Below, piece by piece: positions 10,867 through 18,632 of a stretch of 34,495 bases of DNA. Position numbers and translations under genes: made by a program. The notes under the pieces are model-generated. The model was given only the letters and a program-made list of their open reading frames with translations. It made no database searches and was not told the DNA's origin. Where the stretch lies: assembly GCA_004431415.1 (NCBI GenBank), contig QPMI01000124.1, forward strand, positions 1 to 34,495. Reading direction: 5' to 3'. Numbering within the stretch: position 1 is the first letter of the stretch; each line of letters opens with the position of its first letter. The DNA comes from Cyanophora paradoxa. Its lineage: Eukaryota > Glaucocystophyceae > Cyanophorales > Cyanophoraceae.

Positions 10867-11138
10867 CTAGTCAAACCTAATGCAAATATCCCTATACTCT
10901 ACTCTGATTGATGAAGTAGCTCTTTTCCTGTGTGCTTGACTCTTTCTTTTGTTACAGTCCCTGCAACCTGATCCTTCACATGATTAAAGGGATAGGTAAG
11001 GATCACCTTATTACACTGCAAACATCTCACAGATACTTTCTCTTGAGCTTTGATGTAATGTGTCTCACTGTAATCGAATTTATCTTTACCATGAACTGTC
11101 ATAGCAGCATCAATAAACTTTTTTGTTTTACTATCCAT
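10867..11138 (-). pseudogene. Zinc-finger (DUF723-like) protein, frameshifted, lacking the nuclease domain
   Basis: The first 60 codons match the repeat seen twice in the nuclease gene at 23638-24369: a helix ending in HGKDKFDYS, then VSVRCLQC, a Y-P-F-NH segment and a second Cys pair. The second Cys pair (GCRDC) is present only in another frame and becomes readable if one base is missing near 10970. In that frame the product ends with a stop at 10867-10869. Without the shift a 79-residue product stops at 10899. Either way there is no C-terminal PD-(D/E)XK-like nuclease domain. It is probably a single-repeat remnant, or a small DNA-binding protein with an assembly error. Confidence 0.65.
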
Positions 11139-11160
11139 ACTCTATATATAACCAATATTC

Positions 11161-11994
11161 TTATGGAGCAGTATCCTGTCCAAAAATGGGGAAATATCGA
11201 TTTGTGCCATAATACTCAGCATAGGTATTCTGCCTTGCAATAAAATCGGTTCTCTCAGCATATAATACACACTTGTAGATACCAAACTTGGTGGCTCTCA
11301 CCAGAAACTGATAGTCTTCCAAACCGAAATTGACTCCATGATAAGCAATACCAAAATTATCATATGGGGTGATCACAACTGCAAAATTAGGAGTTCCACC
11401 CTCTACTTGACATACAGCATATACATCTGGTGGGATATCCACAACTACCTTGTAGTGGTCACCAATTTCAACAAGGGAGTCTACTACTGCTGTTTGTTCA
11501 TTTACAACAATGGGGAATATCTTTATAATGTATGGGGCATTCATGCTGGGGACATAGGTTCGAATTCTTGTATTGGGATCAATGGGATTGGGTTGATCAT
11601 TCACAAATAAAGGCGCTCCAACAGCCCCACCAACCCTAAGACCATCACCAATATAAGCTCCCCCCGATTTGCAGTTAATAGCTCCCGACCTAGATTCAAA
11701 AGAATAAGTAGACAGAGGATCTCCATAGCTATCTGGGTCTCCATAATGAGCAGAAAAGTTTGCATTTGTGACAAGTAGCTTAGTTGTCTTAACTATTCCA
11801 TTATTTTTATCACATCTGAGTTCCTGTAATCTCAGTTTGTGGGTGGAACCAAAGGTGTTCATTGTAGGTTGGACCTCTGTGGATTGGAGACCTTCCACAT
11901 CATCAAAGGTAGCATGCTGCAGAACATGGTTTGCTGGGGCAGCTAATGATAGCTGTGGTGTAATAATTCGTTCAAGTGGGGGTTGCTCAGCCAT
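11161..11994 (-). CDS. Fibre-like structural protein, paralogue 1
   Basis: A 277-residue protein of no named family that I recognise. Its first half shares a conserved core with the next three leftward genes: an R-x-x-E-(I/L)-R-x-D-(K/R)-N block, then KTTKLLVTN, and later KSGGAYIGDGLRVGG. The second half matches only its neighbour at 12018-12863, with a shared YDxFG motif and a late GxYxxxVxxxRTDxxA motif. It has no signal peptide or membrane segment. The neighbourhood of phage-like tail-fibre genes and the shared-head, variable-tail design suggest a virion surface fibre or adhesin subunit; this is inference. The gene is intact, with 23 bases between it and the gene upstream. Confidence 0.7.
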   Translation of the reverse strand: MAEQPPLERIITPQLSLAAPANHVLQHATFDDVEGLQSTEVQPTMNTFGSTHKLRLQELRCDKNNGIVKTTKLLVTNANFSAHYGDPDSYGDPLSTYSFESRSGAINCKSGGAYIGDGLRVGGAVGAPLFVNDQPNPIDPNTRIRTYVPSMNAPYIIKIFPIVVNEQTAVVDSLVEIGDHYKVVVDIPPDVYAVCQVEGGTPNFAVVITPYDNFGIAYHGVNFGLEDYQFLVRATKFGIYKCVLYAERTDFIARQNTYAEYYGTNRYFPIFGQDTAP

Positions 11995-12017
11995 TTTACA
12001 TTAAAGGGATATATCTT

Positions 12018-12863
12018 TTATGGGGTGGGTTCATCAATCACATCTGGCTCCATGTAAAACCCTGTTTGAGAAAGAGTATCAGGAGTAACACCTCTAAGAG
12101 CTGAGACAGCAGCTATATCTGTTCTGATACCCATAACTGTAATTGTATATTTTCCAATATCTGTAACAAACAGATCATAGGTGAAATTGTTATTATAAAC
12201 ACAGAACCCTGTGCCAAAATGATCATATCCCTGAACACTGAAATTGTATCTGTGACCTGGCTGGTTATTGTTGGCTCTACATAAAGAAAGCATTGCAGAA
12301 GGAATGACCAGCCCTCTCATTACTCTTTTGGTTCCTTCAATCAATTCAGAGTTTTCAAGTGTGACAGTATAACCTTGGTAAAATTGAATAAGTGGCTGTT
12401 GTGCAACTGGTATATATAATCGAATTCGTTGGGGGTCTTCAACATTCTGCTCAAGAGTATCTGGGACATCATTATACGAAATTGAGGATGAGAGTTGACC
12501 TGAAACTCTGCAGCCACCCCCAATAAATGCTCCTCCTGATCTCACAGTAACAGCTGCAGAATTCTTATCGAAATCCAGGGCTTTCAGATCAACACTGTAA
12601 GCATCAGGACCTCCATTTGTAGGCTGGAAAAAGTTAGCATTTGTGACAAGAAGTCGAGTTGTTTTAACCACACCTGAATTCTTATCAGCTCTCAGCTCTT
12701 TAACTCGAATAATCGAATTTTTATCAAAGGAGTTACCATTGGAATTGGGTCTCTCTGTGGATTCTAAACCACGAACCTCATCATTAACTTCATGCTGGCG
12801 AAAGTGCATTGCAGGGGATCCAAGGGAATATATTGGAAGTTGAACTCGATTATATTCACCCAT
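12018..12863 (-). CDS. Fibre-like structural protein, paralogue 2
   Basis: A 281-residue protein when started at the ATG at 12861-12863. The frame stays open upstream to a GTG at 12902 but has no other ATG, and the ATG is preceded by agtaaaagaagca, the element's usual pre-start motif. The N-terminal half holds the common fibre core (RVKELRADKNSGVVKTTRLL, then RSGGAFIGGG). The C-terminal half is homologous to the 11161-11994 protein (YDHFG and RTDIAAV motifs), so the two form one subfamily. The role is inferred from context as a virion surface or attachment protein. The gene is intact. Confidence 0.7.
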   Translation of the reverse strand: MGEYNRVQLPIYSLGSPAMHFRQHEVNDEVRGLESTERPNSNGNSFDKNSIIRVKELRADKNSGVVKTTRLLVTNANFFQPTNGGPDAYSVDLKALDFDKNSAAVTVRSGGAFIGGGCRVSGQLSSSISYNDVPDTLEQNVEDPQRIRLYIPVAQQPLIQFYQGYTVTLENSELIEGTKRVMRGLVIPSAMLSLCRANNNQPGHRYNFSVQGYDHFGTGFCVYNNNFTYDLFVTDIGKYTITVMGIRTDIAAVSALRGVTPDTLSQTGFYMEPDVIDEPTP

Positions 12864-12901
12864 TGCTTCTTTTACTAAGAAGGAAAGAAAAATAATGTAC
12901 A

Positions 12902-13165
12902 CTACTCTTCTGTGACATTATTATACTCGATACCTTTCTTTACAGTTCCCCTTTGGAATGCCTGTAATACAATCGCTTCCTTTGAGGTTGGTATCTGAAC
13001 TCCTGATGAGATGCAAGATTGGATCTCTTTCTGAACAATCTCATCAATTGCGATTCTTGCCCTGTTGTGGGCAGCATTATCAATCCAGTCCTGAACAGAA
13101 GCAGCGCAATATTCCATTCCCAACTTTTCGGTATCAGTCAGAACTACTTGGTATATATTCGACAT
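12902..13165 (-). CDS. Small protein resembling phage tail-region proteins
   Basis: An 87-residue protein with the stretch VQDWIDNAAHNRARIAIDEI near residues 24-43, followed by an amphipathic helix and a proline-containing loop. The W-I-x-N-A-x-H-x-R-x-R-x-A-x-x-x-I pattern reminds me of small proteins encoded beside tail-fibre genes in marine phages. This is recalled resemblance, not a proven match. It sits between two fibre paralogues in the same direction, which supports a structural or assembly role. Function is unknown. Confidence 0.55.
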   Translation of the reverse strand: MSNIYQVVLTDTEKLGMEYCAASVQDWIDNAAHNRARIAIDEIVQKEIQSCISSGVQIPTSKEAIVLQAFQRGTVKKGIEYNNVTEE

Positions 13166-13184
13166 TCTAAACTACTTGTAGAAA

Positions 13185-14207
13185 TTAAATTATGCTCAGC
13201 AATTCGCCACTAAACGTTGTGAATTCTGAAATGGAAGTATCAACAGCATAAATAGAGACATTATCCCCGGCTCCAAGTCTGAGTATTGCGCTCAAAATGA
13301 TTGTTTTGTTGGTTACTGTTTGTGAGTTGTTTACCCTGAAATTGAATTCTGTTGAAACATTCTGATCATTTACTTTCAGATCTACACTCACAGATGAGGT
13401 AACAATACTATAAGAATTAAGAGAGAATCTATAATCTCCACTTATAGGCGCTGTGAATTTCCCTTCTACTACATCAAATGAGTTGGTATTATCAAAGAAT
13501 TCATGCAACCAATTAGTAAGACGCCCATATACTCCACTTCTTGTTGCTACACCAAACCCAACACAAAATCGAGGTTGGGTTTCTTGCTTCAAATAAAAGT
13601 TTGCTGCGATTGTAAGACCCCCTGCATCAATTCGTGCGACTTCTGTGCTATTTCGTTTCAGAATCAGATCTACATTTGCTCCTGTATCTATTTCAGGTGT
13701 TTGTATCTTTGTGGTTGCGGTCATCACAGGGACTGTATAAGTAGGAACAAAAAGACCACCATTTGCATTCACAACACCTGTAAATGTTGTTGTTCCTGAA
13801 ATTGAAACATTTGTAGCTGAGAGTGTTCCATTCACAAAAGCTCCCGAACCTATCCATGCTCCACCTGATTTAACTACAAGTGCTGTATTATTTTCTGTCC
13901 CATCAAAAGTAACAATTTGTGGTGTGGTCACCCCACCTGCATCATCATAAATAGCTGCATCAGCAACTACACCACCTGGTAAAACCTGATTCTTGTTACT
14001 TACGATTAATTGTGTGGTTCGTATTTTTCCAGCATTTCTATCACATCGAATTTCCTTGCATCTGATAATTGAATTTTGAGTAAATGAATCTGCTCCTGTG
14101 GTTTCTGTGCAAATAAACCCGGGAATAGCATCTGTAACTGTGTGGTTCAGTTGATGCAATTTAGGTGCTGCATAACAGAAAACAGGAACTGCAATTTGGG
14201 TAGCCAT
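13185..14207 (-). CDS. Fibre-like protein with C-terminal C1q-like domain, paralogue 3
   Basis: A 340-residue protein. The N-terminal third carries the fibre core (RCKEIRCDRNAGKIRTTQLI, then VKSGGAWIGSG and VNGTL). A middle region with FTGVVNANGGLFVP and tandem short beta segments looks like a trimeric shaft. From about residue 205 the sequence fits a C1q/TNF-like jelly-roll: GKFTAPISGDYRFSL, then a polar beta strand region, then LRLGAGDNVSIYA and a final FSGELL. Those are the family's hallmark AP-x-x-G-x-Y-x-F, GD-x-V and FSG-x-L elements. C1q-like heads form trimers and bind ligands, so a receptor-binding tip is likely. Intact; 22 bases separate it from the upstream gene. Confidence 0.75.
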   Translation of the reverse strand: MATQIAVPVFCYAAPKLHQLNHTVTDAIPGFICTETTGADSFTQNSIIRCKEIRCDRNAGKIRTTQLIVSNKNQVLPGGVVADAAIYDDAGGVTTPQIVTFDGTENNTALVVKSGGAWIGSGAFVNGTLSATNVSISGTTTFTGVVNANGGLFVPTYTVPVMTATTKIQTPEIDTGANVDLILKRNSTEVARIDAGGLTIAANFYLKQETQPRFCVGFGVATRSGVYGRLTNWLHEFFDNTNSFDVVEGKFTAPISGDYRFSLNSYSIVTSSVSVDLKVNDQNVSTEFNFRVNNSQTVTNKTIILSAILRLGAGDNVSIYAVDTSISEFTTFSGELLSII

Positions 14208-14229
14208 CTATAAATTCCCAACAAAAAGT

Positions 14230-15276
14230 TTATAATCTACTGATGAGATGCCCCCCAAAACAGGTAATACCTTGTATTGTAGCATCATATTGCATGGACG
14301 ATGTCCAGGTTTGTATAACATTCACAAATTCGTTCGCATATACAGCAAAAGAAGCCTCCATATGAACACTTCGCCTTCCATTGTAAGTTGAAAATTCTTG
14401 AACCGATTGAGGGGAAAGAGCCAAATCATTCTTTCTAAATGCAACTCTACACTCCCCTGTTGATGAAGCTGTTGACATTTGAACAATGAAGAAGAATCTA
14501 TAAATTCCGGACACAGGTGCTGTAAAGGTGCCTGTGGATAATGTGATATTATTGCTTGCATCCACAAGAGTTCTGTTAAAAGCGAATCTTCTTGCTGTTG
14601 ATGTGGTTCCCACAGTAACTGCTGATGTTGAATAATTTACAATACAAAACCGAGGGTGAGGAGCTTTCAGATATTTAATTAGATTTATTGAAGGGGAAAC
14701 ATTGTTTATGGTTGCTGTAACCACTGCATTTCTCTTGATATTGAGTGCATTCGATGATTCAATTTCAGGTGTGTTTAACATTGTGGAAAAGACACCAACA
14801 CCAACTGAAAAACTACTCGCATTATATCCACCCTCAAAATTTATTGGACTCTCAAACATTCCACTTCCAGCATTTAGTATGGATGCTGTTACTGTTCCAT
14901 TCACCTTTAATGCCTCTCCAAAGTATGCTCCTCCACTCTTGACTACAAGAGCGGAAGTATTACTTGTGTTACCAAAAGAAACTATCTGTGCTGTGGTAAA
15001 TCCACCTACATTATCATATATTGCTGAATCTGGGACTACTTGACCTGCTTGAACCTGATTTTTATTCGAGATAATAATTCCTGTGGTTCTTATCTTGCCT
15101 CCATTTCTATCACATCGAATTTCTTTGACTCTGAGTATATTATTCTCTGTGAAAGAGGTATTACTTGAAGTTTCAGTACAAATATACCCAGGGGTTGAAT
15201 CAACTACTCCATGAGAGGTGCTGTGCAGTGATTTGGCTGCAAGTTCATAGTTTGGGATTTCTAATAGAGAGGTCAT
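14230..15276 (-). CDS. Fibre-like protein with C-terminal C1q-like domain, paralogue 4
   Basis: A 348-residue protein started at the ATG at 15274-15276. The frame is open upstream to a TTG at 15312, but that would overlap the upstream gene. The N-terminal half is closely similar to the 13185-14207 protein (RVKEIRCDRNGGKIRTTGII, KSGGAYFGEALKVNGTV). The C-terminal half again shows C1q-like elements: TGTFTAPVSGIYRFFF, a VAFRKND strand, ASFAVYANEFVNV and a closing FGGHL. Middle and tip are much more diverged than the head, as expected when attachment specificity changes while the virion anchor is kept. The gene is intact. Confidence 0.75.
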   Translation of the reverse strand: MTSLLEIPNYELAAKSLHSTSHGVVDSTPGYICTETSSNTSFTENNILRVKEIRCDRNGGKIRTTGIIISNKNQVQAGQVVPDSAIYDNVGGFTTAQIVSFGNTSNTSALVVKSGGAYFGEALKVNGTVTASILNAGSGMFESPINFEGGYNASSFSVGVGVFSTMLNTPEIESSNALNIKRNAVVTATINNVSPSINLIKYLKAPHPRFCIVNYSTSAVTVGTTSTARRFAFNRTLVDASNNITLSTGTFTAPVSGIYRFFFIVQMSTASSTGECRVAFRKNDLALSPQSVQEFSTYNGRRSVHMEASFAVYANEFVNVIQTWTSSMQYDATIQGITCFGGHLISRL

Positions 15277-15295
15277 CTTTATATTAATCAAATAG

Positions 15296-18200
15296 TTAAA
15301 TTGCGACAGCAATGTAATGGATTGTTACAGTTTTGGATGAATTATTCATTGCATATGGATCAGTGAAAAGTTCACAGGTGAAATAGTTACTGTAAACATT
15401 CAACAGGTTCACAGTAAAAATGACGGGAGTTACTTGATAATTTGGTTCTTGTCCTTCATGCCTTACAGTTGCTGTAACAACAGGAGGAGAAGCAAAGGCA
15501 TTGGTAAAATAGATAGTAAGATTGAACACATACAGATTATTGTAATTTAAAACAGGAGTAGTGTAAACATACTTACCTGCTTGAATTTTCCCATTAAAAT
15601 ATGCATTGAGTTGACTGGAAAGATCTGCTTCTGTAATGCATCGACTGATGGTCGCATTATTTGAGGGGTTCATAGCATAGAAATTCCTTGCATATGCATT
15701 TCCACGAACAAGTAAGGTTTTATCAAAGTAATTCTGCGAATTGTGGAAGAACCATGTTTCTTCAAACATAGGTCCTGCTGGTTCTACAATCTGACCTGAT
15801 CCTACATACATTGTGTTGTTGGCTCTTATAGTGGTAGCTGTGAATGGATCCAGAGTAGGTCGATCTGTAATATCTCCCCAAAGGTGGGTGTGTGCGAAAT
15901 CTGTAATTTGGGATTTTGTATGAGTATGAGCAAAGTCTGTAATTTCACCTTTGGTGTGAGTGTGAGCAAAATCTGTAATCTCACTCTTGACATGAGTGTG
16001 TGCAAAATCTGTTATCTCACTCTTGACATGAGTGTGTGCAAAATCTGTAATCTGTGACTTTGTGTGAGTGTGAGCAAAATCTGAGATCTCAGATTTAAAA
16101 TGGGTGTGAGCAAAATTCGTGATATCTGCTCTGGTGTGGGTGTGTGCAAAATCTGTTATCTGGGATTTTGTGTGAGTGTGTGCGAAATCTGTGATCTCTG
16201 CCTTTGTGTGGGTGTGTGATCTATTATTAAGATCAAGGAAACTACCTGAGTATGCAACAGGGTGTAAATTGGATGGGGTGGGTTTATTTATGAGATCATT
16301 ATAATCTCCTGTGAAAGAGATGGTCTTCAGTTCACCCCTTCCAACATAATCAGAAGGGAGATCAATCTTAATGGGCATAATAGCTGGATCATCAGGTATC
16401 TCATACTCACCTCCTGGATGAACCACAGGAAAGGTTTGATTGCTTTCAGTATGGACAAAGAAGTTACATGCTGTTACTGTTCCATCAATTATTCCACCTG
16501 TGAGAGGGAGGTAATTGCCTGTTACACCTATACCTGCAATGATTACATTCAGCTCTGTTTCATCTATGTAGTTTTGGGCTTGAAGGTAATCCTCTGTGAC
16601 TACTCTCGAAATGCTCTCATTGTGTATGTTTTTTGCAGCCATTCTTTGATTGGCTTCCAGAACCCCACCATAATCTGTTTTAATCCATGCAAGCTCTGCC
16701 CTTCCATAATTATCATTTGCAGTTCCCACTATGGGAATGTAGGAATACTTATCTCGACTGAAAACTATCATTGGTCTTGAGCCATCTAAGCTGCTTACAT
16801 CTGCTACATGAACCTGTATAGCAGAGTTGTAATTTTGGTAGGTTGCTGGGTCTGTTGGGACTCTGAATGTATCTGTGGGAATGTCAGCCTCCATGTAGCT
16901 TGACACAAAGATATTTGGTATGGTTGCTCCTGGTGGTGGTGGGGTTTCAAAAGAGCCTGGTAATGTCCTAATATGAAGTGGTCCTCTCATAGCTGAATTT
17001 GCAAGTGTCCCATTCACATGTACATAGTGTTCATTCAAAAAGATTCTTTCTGGGACATTACAAGTCTGATAAAGAGAAACCCCCAAGTTATCAAGAGGCT
17101 CTACCTTTGCGAATTCTGGTTGGTCATTGATCTCATCCCAAGTATGTTCATGTTTGCTTGGTGGGAACTCAGTAGGTATCCCATCAATTTCTCCCCAATC
17201 ATGCCTGTGATCCTCTGGTGGATACTTTTGAGGTTTGCCTAAGATCTCATCCCAATCATGATTGTGATCCTCTGGGGGATACTTTGCAGGTTTATTATTA
17301 ATTTGTTCATAATCAGGGAAGAACTCCCAGATCTCAGGTCGAAATCCATCTGGTAACAATTCCTCATGGGGTTCATAAGGTTGCTCATAGTCAACAGCTG
17401 GTGGATCATGACCATCTGGTAAATACTCCTCATCAGGTTCATAGTTCTGTTCATACTCATATTCTTGTGGGTCAAAACCATCTGGGAGTATCTCCTCCTC
17501 ATTGGGGTCAAACTGATCATACTCATATTCTTGTGGGTCGAAACCATCTGGTAAATACTCTTCCTCATCTGGAACGAATTGATATTCATCAAGCTCTAAT
17601 ATATCGACTTCAGGAGGTAAATACTGCTCATCTATTTGCTTTCTGGGTTCAATTATAGGTTTATTGCGAACTTGCTCCCAACTAACAATATGCTGCCCAA
17701 AGGCTACATCTTCAGTTGCTGTGTATTCGCTTCCAGGCTGTTTCTTTGGTGTTAAATCGGGAGGTCCATTTGGAAATGGAATAGGGAATGGAACTGTTGG
17801 TCCATTGGGACCATAATGCTCAATTATTTCCCTTAGAGTTTTCTCACTCACAAGTTTCTCCCCATTTGCATACACATTGCTGCCATGGATATTTCGCCAT
17901 TGCCTGGTTCTAATTCCAAGGTCTTTCACATTGCTATACAAAGGCAAAAGGTGCCTATCCATTTCGACTAAATCAGGATGTAAATGGATTGCTACTGGTT
18001 GACTGGGGCTACTGTTGATTGTAATTGATGGCTTTTTTTGATGGACATCTTTTGGAGTAAAAAACCCAAAAGGCTCATTCCTCGCAAAGTCATATGTAAT
18101 ATCCTTGGGGTATACATCATTTGTGTAGGAGACCTGATTTGTGTTGGCAATGGGACCCACTTGCAATACTTGGGGGACCTCAGCTTTTGCAGTGCTGCCC

Positions 18201-18589
18201 TCATTGTAAATTCGCAAAGCTGTGTTCTGTTTGCCCTGCTCATCTTGAACATTGAAAATCAATCGACCACTATCGAACCTGGAAGGTATATCTGGGTGAG
18301 TGCCACTGGTTTTTAGTTTCCTAGGTCTCCTTCTTGTTGCTTTGATCTCTGCCACTTGGTTTGCTTTCACATTACCCAAACTAAAGGCTACACTGACATC
18401 CTCTTTATCTGGATCGGTTTGATTCACAGATAAAGCATGCTCCCTTGATTGAGTCTTTGATGAATTATCAGAGCTGTGGTCAATTGAAACTGAACCCTTT
18501 ACTTTAATATTATCAAAGTTCACATGCTTGGTGCTGCTTGCATTATCATCTTGAATGGTTTCTAGATTTGGTGGGTAATTGAAGCTCAT
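15296..18589 (-). CDS. Large phage-tail-fibre-like protein with HxH repeats and lectin-like C-terminus
   Basis: A 1,097-residue intact protein, the longest of the element. The order is: a polar, low-complexity N-terminal region (1-330); four acidic repeats with (E/D)EExLPDGxxP (about 335-420); three 18-residue repeats with YPPEDHNHDWDEILGKP (about 430-490); a beta-rich shaft; ten 12-residue repeats with FAHTHTKSEITD (about 790-908); and a C-terminal domain of about 90 residues. The HxH repeats and YPP-HxH-W-I-x-x-KP units are hallmarks of phage tail fibres, where paired histidines of a trimer can bind metal, as in T4 gp37. The C-terminal domain (FASPPVVTATV ... VTIHYIAVAI) fits an H-type lectin fold; this is less sure. 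Most likely a trimeric attachment fibre. Its ATG follows agtaaaagcc from the bidirectional promoter. Confidence 0.85.
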   Translation of the reverse strand: MSFNYPPNLETIQDDNASSTKHVNFDNIKVKGSVSIDHSSDNSSKTQSREHALSVNQTDPDKEDVSVAFSLGNVKANQVAEIKATRRRPRKLKTSGTHPDIPSRFDSGRLIFNVQDEQGKQNTALRIYNEGSTAKAEVPQVLQVGPIANTNQVSYTNDVYPKDITYDFARNEPFGFFTPKDVHQKKPSITINSSPSQPVAIHLHPDLVEMDRHLLPLYSNVKDLGIRTRQWRNIHGSNVYANGEKLVSEKTLREIIEHYGPNGPTVPFPIPFPNGPPDLTPKKQPGSEYTATEDVAFGQHIVSWEQVRNKPIIEPRKQIDEQYLPPEVDILELDEYQFVPDEEEYLPDGFDPQEYEYDQFDPNEEEILPDGFDPQEYEYEQNYEPDEEYLPDGHDPPAVDYEQPYEPHEELLPDGFRPEIWEFFPDYEQINNKPAKYPPEDHNHDWDEILGKPQKYPPEDHRHDWGEIDGIPTEFPPSKHEHTWDEINDQPEFAKVEPLDNLGVSLYQTCNVPERIFLNEHYVHVNGTLANSAMRGPLHIRTLPGSFETPPPPGATIPNIFVSSYMEADIPTDTFRVPTDPATYQNYNSAIQVHVADVSSLDGSRPMIVFSRDKYSYIPIVGTANDNYGRAELAWIKTDYGGVLEANQRMAAKNIHNESISRVVTEDYLQAQNYIDETELNVIIAGIGVTGNYLPLTGGIIDGTVTACNFFVHTESNQTFPVVHPGGEYEIPDDPAIMPIKIDLPSDYVGRGELKTISFTGDYNDLINKPTPSNLHPVAYSGSFLDLNNRSHTHTKAEITDFAHTHTKSQITDFAHTHTRADITNFAHTHFKSEISDFAHTHTKSQITDFAHTHVKSEITDFAHTHVKSEITDFAHTHTKGEITDFAHTHTKSQITDFAHTHLWGDITDRPTLDPFTATTIRANNTMYVGSGQIVEPAGPMFEETWFFHNSQNYFDKTLLVRGNAYARNFYAMNPSNNATISRCITEADLSSQLNAYFNGKIQAGKYVYTTPVLNYNNLYVFNLTIYFTNAFASPPVVTATVRHEGQEPNYQVTPVIFTVNLLNVYSNYFTCELFTDPYAMNNSSKTVTIHYIAVAI
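15863..16219 (-). repeat. Ten tandem 36-bp units encoding FAHTHTKSEITD-type repeats
   Basis: Inside the large fibre gene, a 36-bp period runs for about ten units. The protein unit is F-A-H-T-H-x-K-(S/A/G)-(E/Q)-I-(T/S)-D. The H-T-H pair is constant while the third residue after it and the DNA at third positions vary. The exact 36-bp period and conserved reading frame show that selection acts on the protein. Confidence 0.95.
17115..17590 (-). repeat. Two further repeat classes in the large fibre gene
   Basis: Bases 17115-17294 encode three 54-bp (18-residue) units of the type YPPEDHNHDWDEILGKPQ. Bases about 17330-17590 encode four acidic units with EEEYLPDGFDPQEYEY. The acidic units are unlike usual phage fibre repeats. 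They may act as a flexible negatively charged spacer or calcium-binding segment; this is inference. Confidence 0.85.
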
Positions 18590-18632
18590 GGCTTTTACTA
18601 TATGGATTTATAAAATTCCTGATAAGTAAAAG
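18590..18632. promoter_or_regulatory. Bidirectional promoter between the two gene blocks
   Basis: Only 43 bases separate two divergent ATGs. The motif AGTAAAAG lies directly before the rightward ATG (18625-18632). Its reverse complement CTTTTACT (18592-18599) ends two bases before the leftward ATG. An AT-rich TATAAA-like core (ggatttataaaattcc) lies between. Similar (A/G)TAAA(A)GA sequences precede most other starts of the element, so this is probably the viral promoter or initiator signal. Confidence 0.6.

Noticed and set aside
12864-12902. N-terminal extension of the paralogue 2 fibre protein
   Set aside because: It would need a GTG start and overlaps the upstream gene's stop; the ATG at 12863 has the element's usual upstream motif.
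15277-15312. N-terminal extension of the paralogue 4 fibre protein
   Set aside because: It would need a TTG start and would overlap the large fibre gene by 17 bases; the ATG at 15276 leaves a normal gap.
15863-16219. CRISPR-like pattern of regular 36-bp repeats
   Set aside because: The repeats are contiguous without spacers and keep one open frame encoding FAHTHTKSEITD units of a fibre protein.
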